From: Rhizobium giardinii bv. giardinii H152 | GTDB lineage: Bacteria > Pseudomonadota > Alphaproteobacteria > Rhizobiales > Rhizobiaceae | DNA: 64,000 nt | Direction of reading: 5' to 3' | Assembly (NCBI RefSeq): GCF_000379605.1 | Contig: NZ_KB902635.1 | Location: 112,502 to 176,501, forward strand | Shown here: positions 45,836 to 55,259 of the stretch, in pieces | Numbering within the stretch: the stretch's first letter is position 1 | Layout of the letters: each line of letters starts with the position of its first letter | Made by a program: the position numbers and the translations under genes | The notes under the pieces: generated by a model | The model's database searches: none | The model's input: only the letters and a program-made list of their open reading frames with translations | What the model was told of the DNA's origin: nothing

Positions 45836-46055
45836 ATCGCACTTTCCTCCGTTTAAGCCTGCGGGCTCACTCCGTTCCACAGGCCCCCAAAAAGCGCTGC
45901 GGACCGTGCCTCCTCTTCAAGCGACGGTAGCAGACGTGGCCGCAGAGTGCGGTGACGAATCGGGATCGTCAAGCGGCCATAAACGGAAAAACCCACGTTT
46001 TTCGGTATGTTGGCGGCAGCTTACGGGAGCGGGAAAGCAGTTTCGGCGTCAAATC

Positions 46056-47291
46056 TCAGGCGGGACGCCGCTTTTCGGCGAAAAACAGCGAAATCAGCAA
46101 CAAAAGGCAGAAAGCCGTCACAGGCCAGACCGCAGCGCTCAGCATGTCCCAGCCATAAGCGGTCAGCACCTTGCCGGAACCGAAGGAGGCAAGCGCGACC
46201 GCAGTGAACAGGATGATGTCGTGGAAGCCCTGCACCTTGTCTGCCTCCTGCGGCCTGTAGCTCGAGGCGACGATCGCCGTCGAACCGATGAAGCCGAAGT
46301 TCCAGCCGGCGCCGAGCAGGATCAGCGCGCCCCAGAAATTCCACAGCGCGATCCCCGCATGGGCAACCAGCGCGCAGAGCATCAGGATCACCAGGCCGCA
46401 GGCGACGATCCTTTCGGCGCCGTAGCGGCTGACCAGCATGCCGGTGAAGAAGCTTGGCGCGAACATCGCCAGCACATGCCACTGGATGCCGAGCGTCGCC
46501 ATGTCCTGCGAAAAGCCGCAGCCGACGACCATGGCGATCGGTGCGCCGGTCATCATGAAGGTCATCAGCGCATAGGTGGAGATGCCGCAGATCATGCCGG
46601 TGAGAAAGCGGTGCGTGCCGACGATCTGCCGCAGCGGTCGCACAGGCCCGATTGGGGCGGCTCCGGCAACCGGCCGCAGGTCGGGCAGCCGGAGGAACGC
46701 CATTATGGCAATTGCCACGAAACAGGTCGGGATCACCGCGAGGAAGGCGCCGGCGAAGAAAACCGGCGCGAGCATGTCCTTGGTCAGGATGACGAGCTGC
46801 GGGCCGAGCACGGCGGAAACCATGCCACCGGCCAGGATCCAGGAAATCGCCCGCGGTTTGTAGAAGCTGGGCGAGGCATCGGCCGCGGCAAAGCGCAGTT
46901 TCTGGGTAAAGCCCCCGGCCACACCCGATACGCACAGGCCGAGCGCAAACAGCCAGAAGTCGGTGAGAAACAGCGCATAGGCCGCAAGCATACCGCCAAA
47001 GGCGCCAAGCAGGGCGCCAACCATGAAGGCCGCCTTGCGACCAAGCAGCCTGGAGACGGCAGCGACGAAGACCGCACCAAGCGCCACGCCGACATTGAAG
47101 CCCGTGAGCGGGGCGGTCGCCAGCGACTTGTCGTCGCCGAGAAGCTGATAACCGGCGACGCCGCCGACGGCAAAGACGATCGGGCCGATCGTCCCGAGGA
47201 TAGCCTGAGCAGCCGTCAGCAGATAGACATTGCGGCGGGCGCCGCGCAGCTCATGATCCATGTCCTGCACCGCGCCTGCCTGCACTGTCAT
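46056..47291 (-). CDS. Major facilitator superfamily permease
   Basis: Twelve-helix transporter of 411 residues. Loops after TM2 and TM8 have the MFS character (SRLLGRKAAFMVGALLGAFG), and helices TM7-12 follow a cytosolic loop near residue 210-225. No substrate can be assigned. It starts 10 bp after the nusB stop on the same strand and so is the last gene of the ribH-nusB operon. The link between these genes is positional only. Confidence 0.85.
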   Translation of the reverse strand: MTVQAGAVQDMDHELRGARRNVYLLTAAQAILGTIGPIVFAVGGVAGYQLLGDDKSLATAPLTGFNVGVALGAVFVAAVSRLLGRKAAFMVGALLGAFGGMLAAYALFLTDFWLFALGLCVSGVAGGFTQKLRFAAADASPSFYKPRAISWILAGGMVSAVLGPQLVILTKDMLAPVFFAGAFLAVIPTCFVAIAIMAFLRLPDLRPVAGAAPIGPVRPLRQIVGTHRFLTGMICGISTYALMTFMMTGAPIAMVVGCGFSQDMATLGIQWHVLAMFAPSFFTGMLVSRYGAERIVACGLVILMLCALVAHAGIALWNFWGALILLGAGWNFGFIGSTAIVASSYRPQEADKVQGFHDIILFTAVALASFGSGKVLTAYGWDMLSAAVWPVTAFCLLLLISLFFAEKRRPA

Positions 47292-47300
47292 CGGGTGATC

Positions 47301-47783
47301 CTACTTCTTGACGTCGGTTCTGATCGTCCGGGCGATCCGGTCCAGCACCGCATTGACGAGCTTCGGCTCGTCATCCTCGAAGAAGGCCTTGGCGATCTCG
47401 ACATATTCGGTGACGATCACGGCGACGGGGACGTCCTTGCGCTCGCGAAGCTCGAACGTACCGGCGCGCAGGATGGCGCGGACCGTCGAGTCGAGACGCG
47501 ACAGCGCCCAATCGTCCTGAAGGGCCGTGCCGATCAAGGGATCGAGCAGACGCTGGTCGCGCACGACGCCCGAAACGATCGAGCGGAACCAGGAGGCGTC
47601 GGCCTTCAGATAGGTGTCGCCGTCGAGTTCCTGGCCCAGCCGGTGGGCTTCGTATTCGGCGACGATCTCCAGCACGCCGGTGCCGCCAATGTCCATCTGG
47701 TAGAGAGCCTGCACGGCGGCCAGACGGGCAGCCCCGCGCTGGTTTGCCTGCTTGATCGGCGGATCGGAAGGAATATCGCTCAC
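47301..47783 (-). CDS. nusB: Transcription antitermination factor NusB
   Basis: RNA-binding protein of 160 residues that acts with NusE in rRNA antitermination complexes. Typical blocks are [19 protein letters not shown] at the N-terminus and [20 protein letters not shown] near the end, then [10 protein letters not shown]. Its ATG overlaps the ribH stop by 4 bp (ATGA), a standard alphaproteobacterial coupling. Confidence 0.95.
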   Translation of the reverse strand: MSDIPSDPPIKQANQRGAARLAAVQALYQMDIGGTGVLEIVAEYEAHRLGQELDGDTYLKADASWFRSIVSGVVRDQRLLDPLIGTALQDDWALSRLDSTVRAILRAGTFELRERKDVPVAVIVTEYVEIAKAFFEDDEPKLVNAVLDRIARTIRTDVKK

Positions 47784-48241
47784 AGTTCGCCGCCCAGCTT
47801 GAGTTTCAGGTCGATCATGGTCAGCGCCGCGCGGGCGGCAAAACCGCCCTTGTCGCCTTCGCTCTTCCTTGCGCGCCCCCAGGCCTGGTCGTCGTTCTCG
47901 ACAGTCAGGATACCGTTGCCGAGGGCAAGGCTTTCGCTGACGGCAAGGTCCATCAGGGCACGCGAGGATTCGTTGGCGACGATGTCGAAGTGGTAGGTCT
48001 CGCCGCGGATGACCATGCCGAGCGCGACGAAGCCGTCATACTCGGTGCCGCCATTGTCGGCGCCGTCGAGCGCCATGGCGATCGCGGCAGGAATTTCGAG
48101 CGCGCCGGGAACCGTCACGACGTCATAGGTCGCGCCGGCCTCTTTCAGCGCCGAGGTCGCACCATCGAGCAGAGCGTCGGCCATGTCGTCATAGAAGCGC
48201 GCTTCCACAATGAGGATATGTGGTTTCTCGGTATCGGACAT
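47780..48241 (-). CDS. ribH: 6,7-dimethyl-8-ribityllumazine synthase
   Basis: Penultimate enzyme of riboflavin synthesis, 153 residues, forming icosahedral or decameric assemblies. It condenses the ribitylamino-uracil made via RibD with dihydroxybutanone phosphate. Diagnostic motifs are [13 protein letters not shown] and [14 protein letters not shown] with the catalytic His. It is coupled to nusB. Its partners ribD and ribE lie 4 kb to the right, separated by three plus-strand genes. No FMN riboswitch was recognised upstream. Confidence 0.95.
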   Translation of the reverse strand: MSDTEKPHILIVEARFYDDMADALLDGATSALKEAGATYDVVTVPGALEIPAAIAMALDGADNGGTEYDGFVALGMVIRGETYHFDIVANESSRALMDLAVSESLALGNGILTVENDDQAWGRARKSEGDKGGFAARAALTMIDLKLKLGGEL

Positions 48242-48447
48242 TTGTCACCTGTCTGAAATGGGGGGCCGGACATCTCCAGCGCAGGCGGCGGTCAAATCAT
48301 GCCAAGGCCCGGTTGGCAAGCATTTTTCGCGGCCAGGCGCCGATTCCGGTCAGGCCGCGGCAGGGGTAACTGAGCGAAAGGCGCCAATTGCTATTGCCTT
48401 TTCAATCTCATGGCACCTCGATAAAACGTTCCGGAGGCAAGAAGGAC

Positions 48448-48951
48448 ATGACAGATATGCAAAAACCGATCGTCAACCCCGCCGAACTCGAACTGGAACA
48501 CTGGACCGAGGGCACGTTCTTCGAATCCCGCGACGCGTCCTTCGGCGCGCAACTGGGCCTTAAGCACCTCGGCATCGGCTACGGCGAAGTGCCGCCGGGC
48601 AAGTCCGGCTGTCCGTTTCACAATCACCATATCGAGGAAGAGCTGTTCGTCATCCTAAGCGGCGAAGGCGAATACCGCTTCGGCCCTGACCGCTACGCCG
48701 TGAAGGCCGGAGACGTTCTCGGCGCCCCCTCGGGCGGCCCCGAAACGGCCCATCACCTGATCAATACCGGCACCGCACCGCTCAAATACCTGTCGATCTC
48801 GACCAATGCGAAGGCCGAAATCGTCGAATATCCGGATTCCGGCAAGTTCCTGGCAAAGTCCCGTGATGCCGCCGGCGGCAAGCCGCGCTTCCGCTTCGTC
48901 GGTCGGCGGGAAAGCGAAGTCGATTATTGGGACGGCGAGCCGGGAATCTGA
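48448..48951 (+). CDS. Cupin-domain protein
   Basis: Cupin of 167 residues with intact metal-site motifs: CPFHNHHIEEELFVILSGEG (first motif with His, His, Glu) and the second motif GGPETAHHLINTG. Such proteins are often annotated as transcriptional-regulator-like or mannose-6-phosphate-isomerase-like cupins; the reaction is unknown. The ATG at 48448 follows GGAGG and AAGGA runs. It is the first of three plus-strand genes lying between ribH and ribE. Confidence 0.85.
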   Translation: MTDMQKPIVNPAELELEHWTEGTFFESRDASFGAQLGLKHLGIGYGEVPPGKSGCPFHNHHIEEELFVILSGEGEYRFGPDRYAVKAGDVLGAPSGGPETAHHLINTGTAPLKYLSISTNAKAEIVEYPDSGKFLAKSRDAAGGKPRFRFVGRRESEVDYWDGEPGI

Positions 48952-48993
48952 TCCTATGACGATATCGCATTTTAAACCGGACTGAACAGCCTC

Positions 48994-49512
48994 ATGCACA
49001 GCGTCCCCACCATCGAGACAGAACGCCTGATCCTGCGCCCTTACCGGCGTGACGATTTCGGCCCCTACAGCACGCTTTTCGCCGATCCCGAGGTGACGCG
49101 CTTCATCGGCGGCGTGCCGTTCTCGCGCGAACAGGCCTGGACGCGGTTTCTGCGTCAGGTCGGCATGTGGCACTATTTCGGCTTCGGCTTCTTCGCGCTG
49201 CAGGACCGCGAGACCGGCCAGTTCATCGGCGAAGCCGGTTTTCACGACCTCCACCGCGTCATCACCCCCTCGCTGGAAGGCACGATGGAGACCGGCTGGG
49301 CGCTTTCCCCCCGCTCGCACGGCCGCGGCCTTGCCACCGAGGCCGTCGGCGCTGCGCTGCGCTGGGGCGAGCAGCAGTTTCCGTCGCTTAAAAAGACCTG
49401 CATCATCGACGTCGCCAACCTCGCCTCGCTCAGGGTGGCGTCGAAGCTGCACTTCAGGGAAGCGCGCCGGACGGTCTATCACGGCGCTCAGGTGATCCTG
49501 CTGGAGCGGTAG
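48994..49512 (+). CDS. GNAT N-acetyltransferase (RimJ/RimL type)
   Basis: Acetyltransferase of 172 residues. The N-terminus TIETERLILRPYRRDDF is typical of RimJ/RimL-like GNATs, and the acetyl-CoA-binding turn is SPRSHGRGLATEAV. It would acetylate a protein N-terminus, antibiotic or small amine; target unknown. It follows the cupin gene by 42 bp on the same strand. No other context clue. Confidence 0.85.
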   Translation: MHSVPTIETERLILRPYRRDDFGPYSTLFADPEVTRFIGGVPFSREQAWTRFLRQVGMWHYFGFGFFALQDRETGQFIGEAGFHDLHRVITPSLEGTMETGWALSPRSHGRGLATEAVGAALRWGEQQFPSLKKTCIIDVANLASLRVASKLHFREARRTVYHGAQVILLER

Positions 49513-49644
49513 GTCCGGAATGTCGCAGCCCTTCCCATTACCCCATACCAGGCGCGACACCGCGATGGTCAAGCGGACCGATCAGGTTTAGAGTCCGTGT
49601 GGCGGCGCGTTCGCCGCCTCACACGACAAGGATGGCTCTGCACC

Positions 49645-51396
49645 ATGACGGGCGAGCATGTTCAGCGCAGGCTTGCCGCCATACTTGCGGCCGATGTCGT
49701 CGGCTACTCGCGCCTGATGGAGACCGACGAGGCCGGCACGCTGGCTCGGCTGAAGGCGTTGCGCTGCGCCGTTATCGACCCGGCCGTGGCGCGCCATTGC
49801 GGCCGCATGGTCAAACTGATGGGCGACGGCGCGCTGCTGGAGTTTGCCAGCGCCGTCGAGGCGGTGACCTGTGCCATGGAGATCCAGAAACAAGTGCCCG
49901 AGTATGATCCCGGCAGCTCTCCCGAAAACCGGATCCGGTTCCGCATCGGCATCAATGTCGGCGACGTGATCGTCGATGGAGACGACATATACGGCGACGG
50001 CGTCAACGTCGCGGCGCGGATCGAGGCCCTGGCGCAGCCCGGCGGCATCTACATCTCCCGGTCCGCCGCCGATCAGGTGCGCGACAAGGTTCCCGTCGGG
50101 ATCGAAAGCCGTGGGTCGCAGACGGTCAAGAACATCGCGCGGCCCATCGAGATTTTCTGCCTCGTCAACGGTGACGCCCTCGCCGCCGCATCATCTCAAC
50201 CGTCGTCAACGGAAAAGACCTCGATTGCCGTGCTCGCCTTCAACAACATGAGTGGGGACACCGACCAGGAATATTTTTCGGACGGGATCAGCGAGGACAT
50301 CATCACCGATCTTGCAAAACTCTCGGAACTGCATGTCATCGCCCGCAATTCCTCTTTCGTTTACAAGAAAAGCCCGGTTTCGATCCGCGATGTCGCTGCC
50401 GCGCTCGGCGTGCGCTATGTCCTTGAGGGCAGCGTGCGCAAGGCCGGCAACAGGGTGCGGGTCACCGCGCAGCTGATCGACGCAATGACAGGCGGCCATG
50501 CCTGGGCCGATCGCTTCGACCGGGATCTCACGGATATCTTCGCCGTCCAGGACGAACTCACCCAGCAGATCGTCGCGGCGCTCAAGGTCAGGCTGACGAC
50601 GTCGGAAAAGGACCGTCTCTCCGGCAAGCGGATCGTTGATATCGCCGCCTACAACTATTTCCTGCAGGGGCGTGACCAGATGTGGCTCCACACGCGGGCC
50701 GGCAATATCAACGCCCGGGCCTTGATGGCAAAGGTGATCGATATCGATCCGAATTATGCGGCGGCCTACGCGTACACCGGTTTCACCCACATCAACGACT
50801 ATGTGAACGGCTGGGCCGCCGAACCGGATAGCACTCTGGCGAAAGGCCTCGATCTCGCCCGCCGCGCAGTCGCCATGGACGACGAAGAGCCGGAAGCGCA
50901 TTTCGCCATGGGGGTGGGGCTGCTGTGGAGCCGCGAGATCGACAGCGCGCTCGATGCCGCGGCGCGCTGCATTGCCCTCAAGCCCAGTTCGGCGGACGCG
51001 CGCGTTCTCAAGGCTCACATCCAGATCTTCAGCGGCCTTGCCGCCGACGCGGTCGAGACACTCGAAAGCTACATGCAGCTCGATCCCTTCTATCCTGAAA
51101 TTGCGCTGCAATTTCTCGCCGAAGCGCAGGTCTCGCTCGGTCGTTTCGAGCTCGCCGCCGAGACGCTCCGCAAGCGGCTGGTGCGCAATCCGGCCTCCGC
51201 CACGGCCTACGCCTTGCTGGCGTCGTGCTGTGGCCACCTCGGACGAACCGAGGAGGGTCGCGCCGCCTGGACGCAAGCGTTAAAGATCGATCCCGACTAT
51301 TCGATCGAACACCGCCGGCATGTCATGCCGTACAAGAACCCTGCCGATTTCGAACTGCGTGTCGAGGGTCTCCGGCGGCTGGGCCTTGCTGTTTGA
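49645..51396 (+). CDS. Class III adenylate cyclase with TolB-like and TPR domains
   Basis: Large cytoplasmic signalling protein of 583 residues. The N-terminal cyclase homology domain (about 8-170) keeps the metal-binding Asp17 in ILAADVVGYSR and Asp61 in MGDGALLEF, and the transition-state residues in GDGVNVAARIEA. A FlgO/TolB-like segment follows (TSIAVLAFNNMSGDTDQEYF ... YVLEGSVRKAGNRVRV), then several TPR repeats to the end. The order cyclase-TolB-like-TPR is expanded in Rhizobiales. It would make cAMP in response to an unknown ligand. No transmembrane segment is visible. The start at 49645 drops an Arg-rich upstream part. Confidence 0.88.
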   Translation: MTGEHVQRRLAAILAADVVGYSRLMETDEAGTLARLKALRCAVIDPAVARHCGRMVKLMGDGALLEFASAVEAVTCAMEIQKQVPEYDPGSSPENRIRFRIGINVGDVIVDGDDIYGDGVNVAARIEALAQPGGIYISRSAADQVRDKVPVGIESRGSQTVKNIARPIEIFCLVNGDALAAASSQPSSTEKTSIAVLAFNNMSGDTDQEYFSDGISEDIITDLAKLSELHVIARNSSFVYKKSPVSIRDVAAALGVRYVLEGSVRKAGNRVRVTAQLIDAMTGGHAWADRFDRDLTDIFAVQDELTQQIVAALKVRLTTSEKDRLSGKRIVDIAAYNYFLQGRDQMWLHTRAGNINARALMAKVIDIDPNYAAAYAYTGFTHINDYVNGWAAEPDSTLAKGLDLARRAVAMDDEEPEAHFAMGVGLLWSREIDSALDAAARCIALKPSSADARVLKAHIQIFSGLAADAVETLESYMQLDPFYPEIALQFLAEAQVSLGRFELAAETLRKRLVRNPASATAYALLASCCGHLGRTEEGRAAWTQALKIDPDYSIEHRRHVMPYKNPADFELRVEGLRRLGLAV

Positions 51397-51470
51397 TATA
51401 GCCGCCCGCAGCGCCGGCGTCGCCGAGGATCGCGTCACCTCTGCGACAGGCAATGGGTGGGTACAACACC

Positions 51471-52088
51471 TCACCCCTTCGGCGCTGGAAACTCCGCCAG
51501 ACGCGCCGCATAGCGCGCCATTGTGTCGACCTCGAAATTGACGAAATCGCCCGCCTTGCGCTGCCCCCAGGTCGTCACCTCAAGCGAGTGGCGGATCAAA
51601 AGCACGTCGAACTCCTCGCCGTCGACGGCGTTGACGGTCAGCGAGGTGCCGTCGAGGGCGACCGATCCCTTCGGTGCCACGAATTTCGCCAGATGGTCCG
51701 GTGCACGCAGGCGAAAGCGGGTCGCCTCGCCTTCCGTTTCGACCGACAGGATTTCCGCCTTGCCGTCGACATGGCCGGAGACGAGGTGGCCGCCGAGTTC
51801 GTCGCCGATCTTCAGCGAGCGTTCGAGATTGATGGCCTGTCCCGCCGTCCAGGACGAGATCGTCGTCAGGCGTAGCGCCTCTTCCCAGGCCTCGACCTCG
51901 AACCAGCGGCCGTTGGCGCCCTCCTCCGGCAGCGTCGTCACTGTCAGGCAGACGCCGGAGCAGGCAATCGAGGCGCCGATGTCGATGCCCTTCGGATCAT
52001 AGGCCGTGGCGATGCGCAGCTTGATGCCCTCGTCGAGCGGGGTGATCGTTTCGACGGTGCCGATATCGGTGATAATGCCGGTGAACAT
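51471..52088 (-). CDS. ribE: Riboflavin synthase alpha chain
   Basis: Final enzyme of riboflavin synthesis, 205 residues, with two similar lumazine-binding barrels. The N-terminus MFTGIITDIGTVETI and the repeated block (IACSGVCLTVTTL and VALDGTSLTVNAVDGEEF) are diagnostic. It forms a trimer in the cytoplasm. Its ATG overlaps the ribD stop by one base, so translation is coupled. The symbol ribC is used for this gene in E. coli. Confidence 0.95.
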   Translation of the reverse strand: MFTGIITDIGTVETITPLDEGIKLRIATAYDPKGIDIGASIACSGVCLTVTTLPEEGANGRWFEVEAWEEALRLTTISSWTAGQAINLERSLKIGDELGGHLVSGHVDGKAEILSVETEGEATRFRLRAPDHLAKFVAPKGSVALDGTSLTVNAVDGEEFDVLLIRHSLEVTTWGQRKAGDFVNFEVDTMARYAARLAEFPAPKG

Positions 52089-53209
52089 CAGGGAGCTCTT
52101 TCGTATTCGTAGGTATCGAGAAGGTCGTCGCCGAAAGTGTCCGTCCGCCTATGGACGAAGCCGACGGGCAAGAGGTTCCGGTCAAGTGGGGATGGGACCC
52201 CTTGTTCGCCAAGGGTCGATGGCCCGGTAAACAACAAAATCCGGTCGACAAGCCCGGCATTGAGAAACGTCTGCGCCGTCCGTGCGCCGCCTTCGACCAA
52301 CAGCGAGGAAATCCCCCGCGTCGCCAGCGCTGCGAGCAGATCGCCGGGCTCGGCCGGATCGCAGACCACCACTTCGACACCAGCCGCTTCCAGTGCCCGG
52401 CTCCGCTCGGAAAACGCGACGTTTCCCTCACGCTGGCCTGTTACGACCATGACGGGAACGTTGCGGGCCGTCTGCACGAGCCTGGACGTCAGCGGCAGGT
52501 CGAGATCGCCATCGATGACGATGCGCAGCGGCGAGCGGTGCTCAAGCCCCGCAAGACGCACCGTCAGTTCCGGATCGTCGGCAACGGCCGTGCCGATGCC
52601 GACGAGGATCGCATCGGTCTCGGCGCGCAGCCTGTGCACGAACTCGCGGGCCGGCGTGCCGGTGATGCGCACCTGCCCCTGGCCCTTGATCCCGATCATG
52701 CCGTCGGCGGAAACCGCAAGTTTCAGGGTAACATGGGGCCGGTTGTTGCGCTTGCGCATGAGGTAGGCCTCGAGCTCGCGCTCGCCCGCGCCCTCCAGCA
52801 CCCCCGTCACCACCTCGATGCCCGCCGCGCGCAGCATGGCAAGCCCGCGGCCTGCGACCCGTTCGTCGGGGTCCGTCACCGCAACGACGACACGCGCAAT
52901 ACCGGCCACAATCAGAGCTTCGGCGCAAGGTGGCGTCTTGCCGTGATGCGAGCAGGGTTCGAGCGTCACATAGGCCGTTGCGCCGCGCGCCGCCTCCCCG
53001 GCCACGGCCAGAGCGCCGGTCTCCGCATGCGGCCGGCCGCCGAGCGCCGTGACGGCGCTGCCGACGATCCTCTGGCCCTCGCCATCGTCACGGACGATCA
53101 CGCAACCGACAGAGGGATTGGAGCCGGTTGCGCCAAGGTGCTGGTGGGCGAGCTTAAGCGCCTGCGCCATGAACCGTTCGTCGTCCGCCCTGTCCGCCCT
53201 ATCCGCCAT
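52088..53209 (-). CDS. ribD: Bifunctional riboflavin deaminase/reductase
   Basis: Two-domain enzyme of 373 residues. The N-terminal zinc deaminase has PHAETGAL and LEPCSHHGKTPPC, and the C-terminal NADPH-dependent reductase begins near residue 150 (RPHVTLKLAVSADG). It performs the second and third steps from the GTP-derived pyrimidine to the ribitylamino-uracil used by RibH. It lies between nrdR and ribE in the same direction, the conserved glyA-nrdR-ribD-ribE order. A GC-rich hairpin separates it from nrdR. Confidence 0.95.
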   Translation of the reverse strand: MADRADRADDERFMAQALKLAHQHLGATGSNPSVGCVIVRDDGEGQRIVGSAVTALGGRPHAETGALAVAGEAARGATAYVTLEPCSHHGKTPPCAEALIVAGIARVVVAVTDPDERVAGRGLAMLRAAGIEVVTGVLEGAGERELEAYLMRKRNNRPHVTLKLAVSADGMIGIKGQGQVRITGTPAREFVHRLRAETDAILVGIGTAVADDPELTVRLAGLEHRSPLRIVIDGDLDLPLTSRLVQTARNVPVMVVTGQREGNVAFSERSRALEAAGVEVVVCDPAEPGDLLAALATRGISSLLVEGGARTAQTFLNAGLVDRILLFTGPSTLGEQGVPSPLDRNLLPVGFVHRRTDTFGDDLLDTYEYERAP

Positions 53210-53245
53210 GTCGATGCCGTTTCGTCCTCAACCCGGAAATGTCAA

Positions 53246-53265
53246 ACGCCGCCTTTCGGCGGCGT
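53246..53265 (-). terminator. Hairpin between nrdR and ribD
   Basis: ACGCCGCC / GGCGGCGT stem with a TTTC loop in the 65-bp gap between nrdR and ribD. The T tract on the minus strand is weak, so it may reduce rather than stop read-through from nrdR into the rib genes. Confidence 0.5.
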
Positions 53266-53274
53266 CGGTTTTGA

Positions 53275-53748
53275 TCATGCCCCAGGATCGCGGGCAATCT
53301 TGGCGCTGATCTCGGCGATCACTTTTTCGAAATCCTCCGCATGGGAGAAGTCGCGATAGACCGAAGCGTAGCGGACGAACGCGACGTCATCGAGCCCCTT
53401 CAACGCCTCGAGCACCTGCAGACCGATCTCTTCGGACGAAATTTCCGTCTCGCCGGAGCTTTCGAGCCGCCGGACGATGCCGGAGACGGCCCGCTCGATC
53501 CGGTCGCGGTCGACCGGCCGCTTGCGCAGCGCGATTTCGAACGACCGCAACAGCTTGTCGCGGTCGAACGGCGCCTTGCGGCCGGTCTTCTTCAGGATCA
53601 TCAGTTCCCGCAACTGCACCCGCTCGAAGGTCGTGAAGCGTCCGCCGCAATCCGGGCAGATGCGCCGGCGGCGAATGGCGGCGCCGTCCTCTGCAGGACG
53701 GCTATCCTTCACCTGGCTGTCTTCCGATCCGCAATAGGGGCAGCGCAT
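53275..53748 (-). CDS. nrdR: NrdR, repressor of ribonucleotide reductase genes
   Basis: Zinc-ribbon/ATP-cone repressor of 157 residues. The zinc ribbon [18 protein letters not shown] with [14 protein letters not shown] supplies four Cys ligands. The ATP-cone follows ([20 protein letters not shown]). It senses dATP/ATP and binds NrdR boxes upstream of nrd operons elsewhere in the genome. Immediately downstream of glyA (13 bp), as in most alphaproteobacteria. Confidence 0.96.
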   Translation of the reverse strand: MRCPYCGSEDSQVKDSRPAEDGAAIRRRRICPDCGGRFTTFERVQLRELMILKKTGRKAPFDRDKLLRSFEIALRKRPVDRDRIERAVSGIVRRLESSGETEISSEEIGLQVLEALKGLDDVAFVRYASVYRDFSHAEDFEKVIAEISAKIARDPGA

Positions 53749-53761
53749 CCGGGCTCCTCGA

Positions 53762-55063
53762 TCAGAGGTAGGGGTACATCGGGAAGCGGTCGGTCAGCTT
53801 GACGACCTTTTCACGAACGCTTGCTTCGACAGCAGCATTGCCTTCATCCGAGTTCGCCACCTTCAGGCCGTCGAGGACTTCGACGATCAGATTGCCGATC
53901 TCGCGGAATTCCGCTTCCTTGAAGCCGCGCGTCGTGCCGGCCGGCGTGCCGAGACGGATGCCGGAGGTGACGAAGGGCTTTTCCGGATCGAACGGGATGC
54001 CGTTCTTGTTGCAGGTGACGTAAGCGCGACCGAGTGCTGCTTCGGCGCGCTTGCCGGTGGCGTTCTTCTTGCGCAGGTCGACCAGCATCAGGTGGTTGTC
54101 GGTGCCGCCCGAGACGATGTCCAGACCGCCGGCTACCAGCGTCTCGGAGAGCGCCTTGGCGTTCTTGACGATCTGCGCCGCATAATCCTGGAACTCCGGC
54201 TTCAGCGCCTCGCCGAAGGCTACGGCCTTTGCAGCAATGACATGCATCAGCGGACCGCCCTGCAGGCCCGGGAAGACGGCCGAGTTGAACTTCTTCGCCA
54301 GATCCTCGTCATTGGTGAGGATCATGCCACCGCGCGGCCCGCGCAGCGACTTGTGCGTCGTGGTCGTCGCAACATGGCAATGCGGGAACGGCGACGGATG
54401 CTGGTTGCCGGCAACCAGGCCGGCGATATGGGCCATGTCGACCATCAGATAGGCGCCGATCTCATCAGCGATCTCGCGGAAGCGCTTCCAGTCCCAGATG
54501 CGGGAGTAAGCGGTGCCGCCGGCGATGATGAGCTTCGGCTTGTGGGTGCGCGCCTTTTCGGCAACGGCGTCCATGTCGAGCAGGTTGTCGCCCTCGCGCA
54601 CGCCGTAGGACACGACGTTGAACCACTTGCCGGACATGTTGACCGGCGAACCGTGGGTCAGGTGACCGCCCGAGTTGAGGTCAAGACCCATGAAGGTGTC
54701 GCCCGGCTGCAAGAGCGCCAGGAATACCGCCTGGTTCATCTGCGACCCCGAGTTCGGCTGAACATTGGCGAAGTTGACGCCGAACAGCTTCTTGGCGCGT
54801 TCGATCGCCAGCTCTTCGGCGATGTCGACGAACTGGCAGCCGCCGTAGTAGCGCTTGCCCGGATAGCCCTCGGCATATTTGTTGGTCATGATCGAGCCTT
54901 GCGCTTCCAGAACGGCGCGCGAGACAATGTTTTCCGAGGCGATCAGCTCGATTTCGTGACGCTGGCGGCCGAGTTCCTTCTCGATCGCGCCAAAAATGTC
55001 CGGATCGCTGTCGGCAAGGGAACGGCTGAAGAAAACGTCAGTGGCGGCGGAAGAAACGCTCAT
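53762..55063 (-). CDS. glyA: Serine hydroxymethyltransferase
   Basis: PLP enzyme of 433 residues that interconverts serine and glycine with tetrahydrofolate. The PLP lysine is K238 in [13 protein letters not shown], and the NSGSQMN, GGHLTHG and [11 protein letters not shown] motifs are all in place. Start ATG 55063 is preceded by AGGAGC; a TTG two codons earlier is possible. First gene of the glyA-nrdR-rib order. Confidence 0.97.
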   Translation of the reverse strand: MSVSSAATDVFFSRSLADSDPDIFGAIEKELGRQRHEIELIASENIVSRAVLEAQGSIMTNKYAEGYPGKRYYGGCQFVDIAEELAIERAKKLFGVNFANVQPNSGSQMNQAVFLALLQPGDTFMGLDLNSGGHLTHGSPVNMSGKWFNVVSYGVREGDNLLDMDAVAEKARTHKPKLIIAGGTAYSRIWDWKRFREIADEIGAYLMVDMAHIAGLVAGNQHPSPFPHCHVATTTTHKSLRGPRGGMILTNDEDLAKKFNSAVFPGLQGGPLMHVIAAKAVAFGEALKPEFQDYAAQIVKNAKALSETLVAGGLDIVSGGTDNHLMLVDLRKKNATGKRAEAALGRAYVTCNKNGIPFDPEKPFVTSGIRLGTPAGTTRGFKEAEFREIGNLIVEVLDGLKVANSDEGNAAVEASVREKVVKLTDRFPMYPYL

Positions 55064-55205
55064 TCTCAAAGCTCCTGTGAGACCGTGGCACGCTGTTTAT
55101 CGTCCTCGCATGGCAAGGGCAATACGGGCTGTGCGATTTGCGCCATTTCCCCCACCTGCCGCGCCGGGAAAGCGGCAAGGGTTGGAATGCAAAGGGCCGG
55201 AATGC

Positions 55206-55242
55206 AAAAGGGCCGCGCCCCTTCCAGGAGGCACGGCCCTTT
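55206..55242 (-). terminator. Terminator downstream of L,D-transpeptidase gene
   Basis: AAAGGGCCG / CGGCCCTTT stem, 9 bp, with an 18-nt loop, 18 bp past the stop codon. On the minus strand it ends in TTTT. It separates the L,D-transpeptidase from glyA. Confidence 0.75.
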
Positions 55243-55259
55243 CAATCGGGTCGCTGGCC

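Noticed and set aside
45828..47996. Long open frame antisense to the MFS and nusB genes (722 codons)
   Set aside because: Low-complexity Gln/Arg/Asp-rich translation, a shadow of well-recognised genes.
48242..48447. FMN riboswitch upstream of ribH
   Set aside because: The conserved FMN-box sequence is absent; the same holds upstream of ribD.
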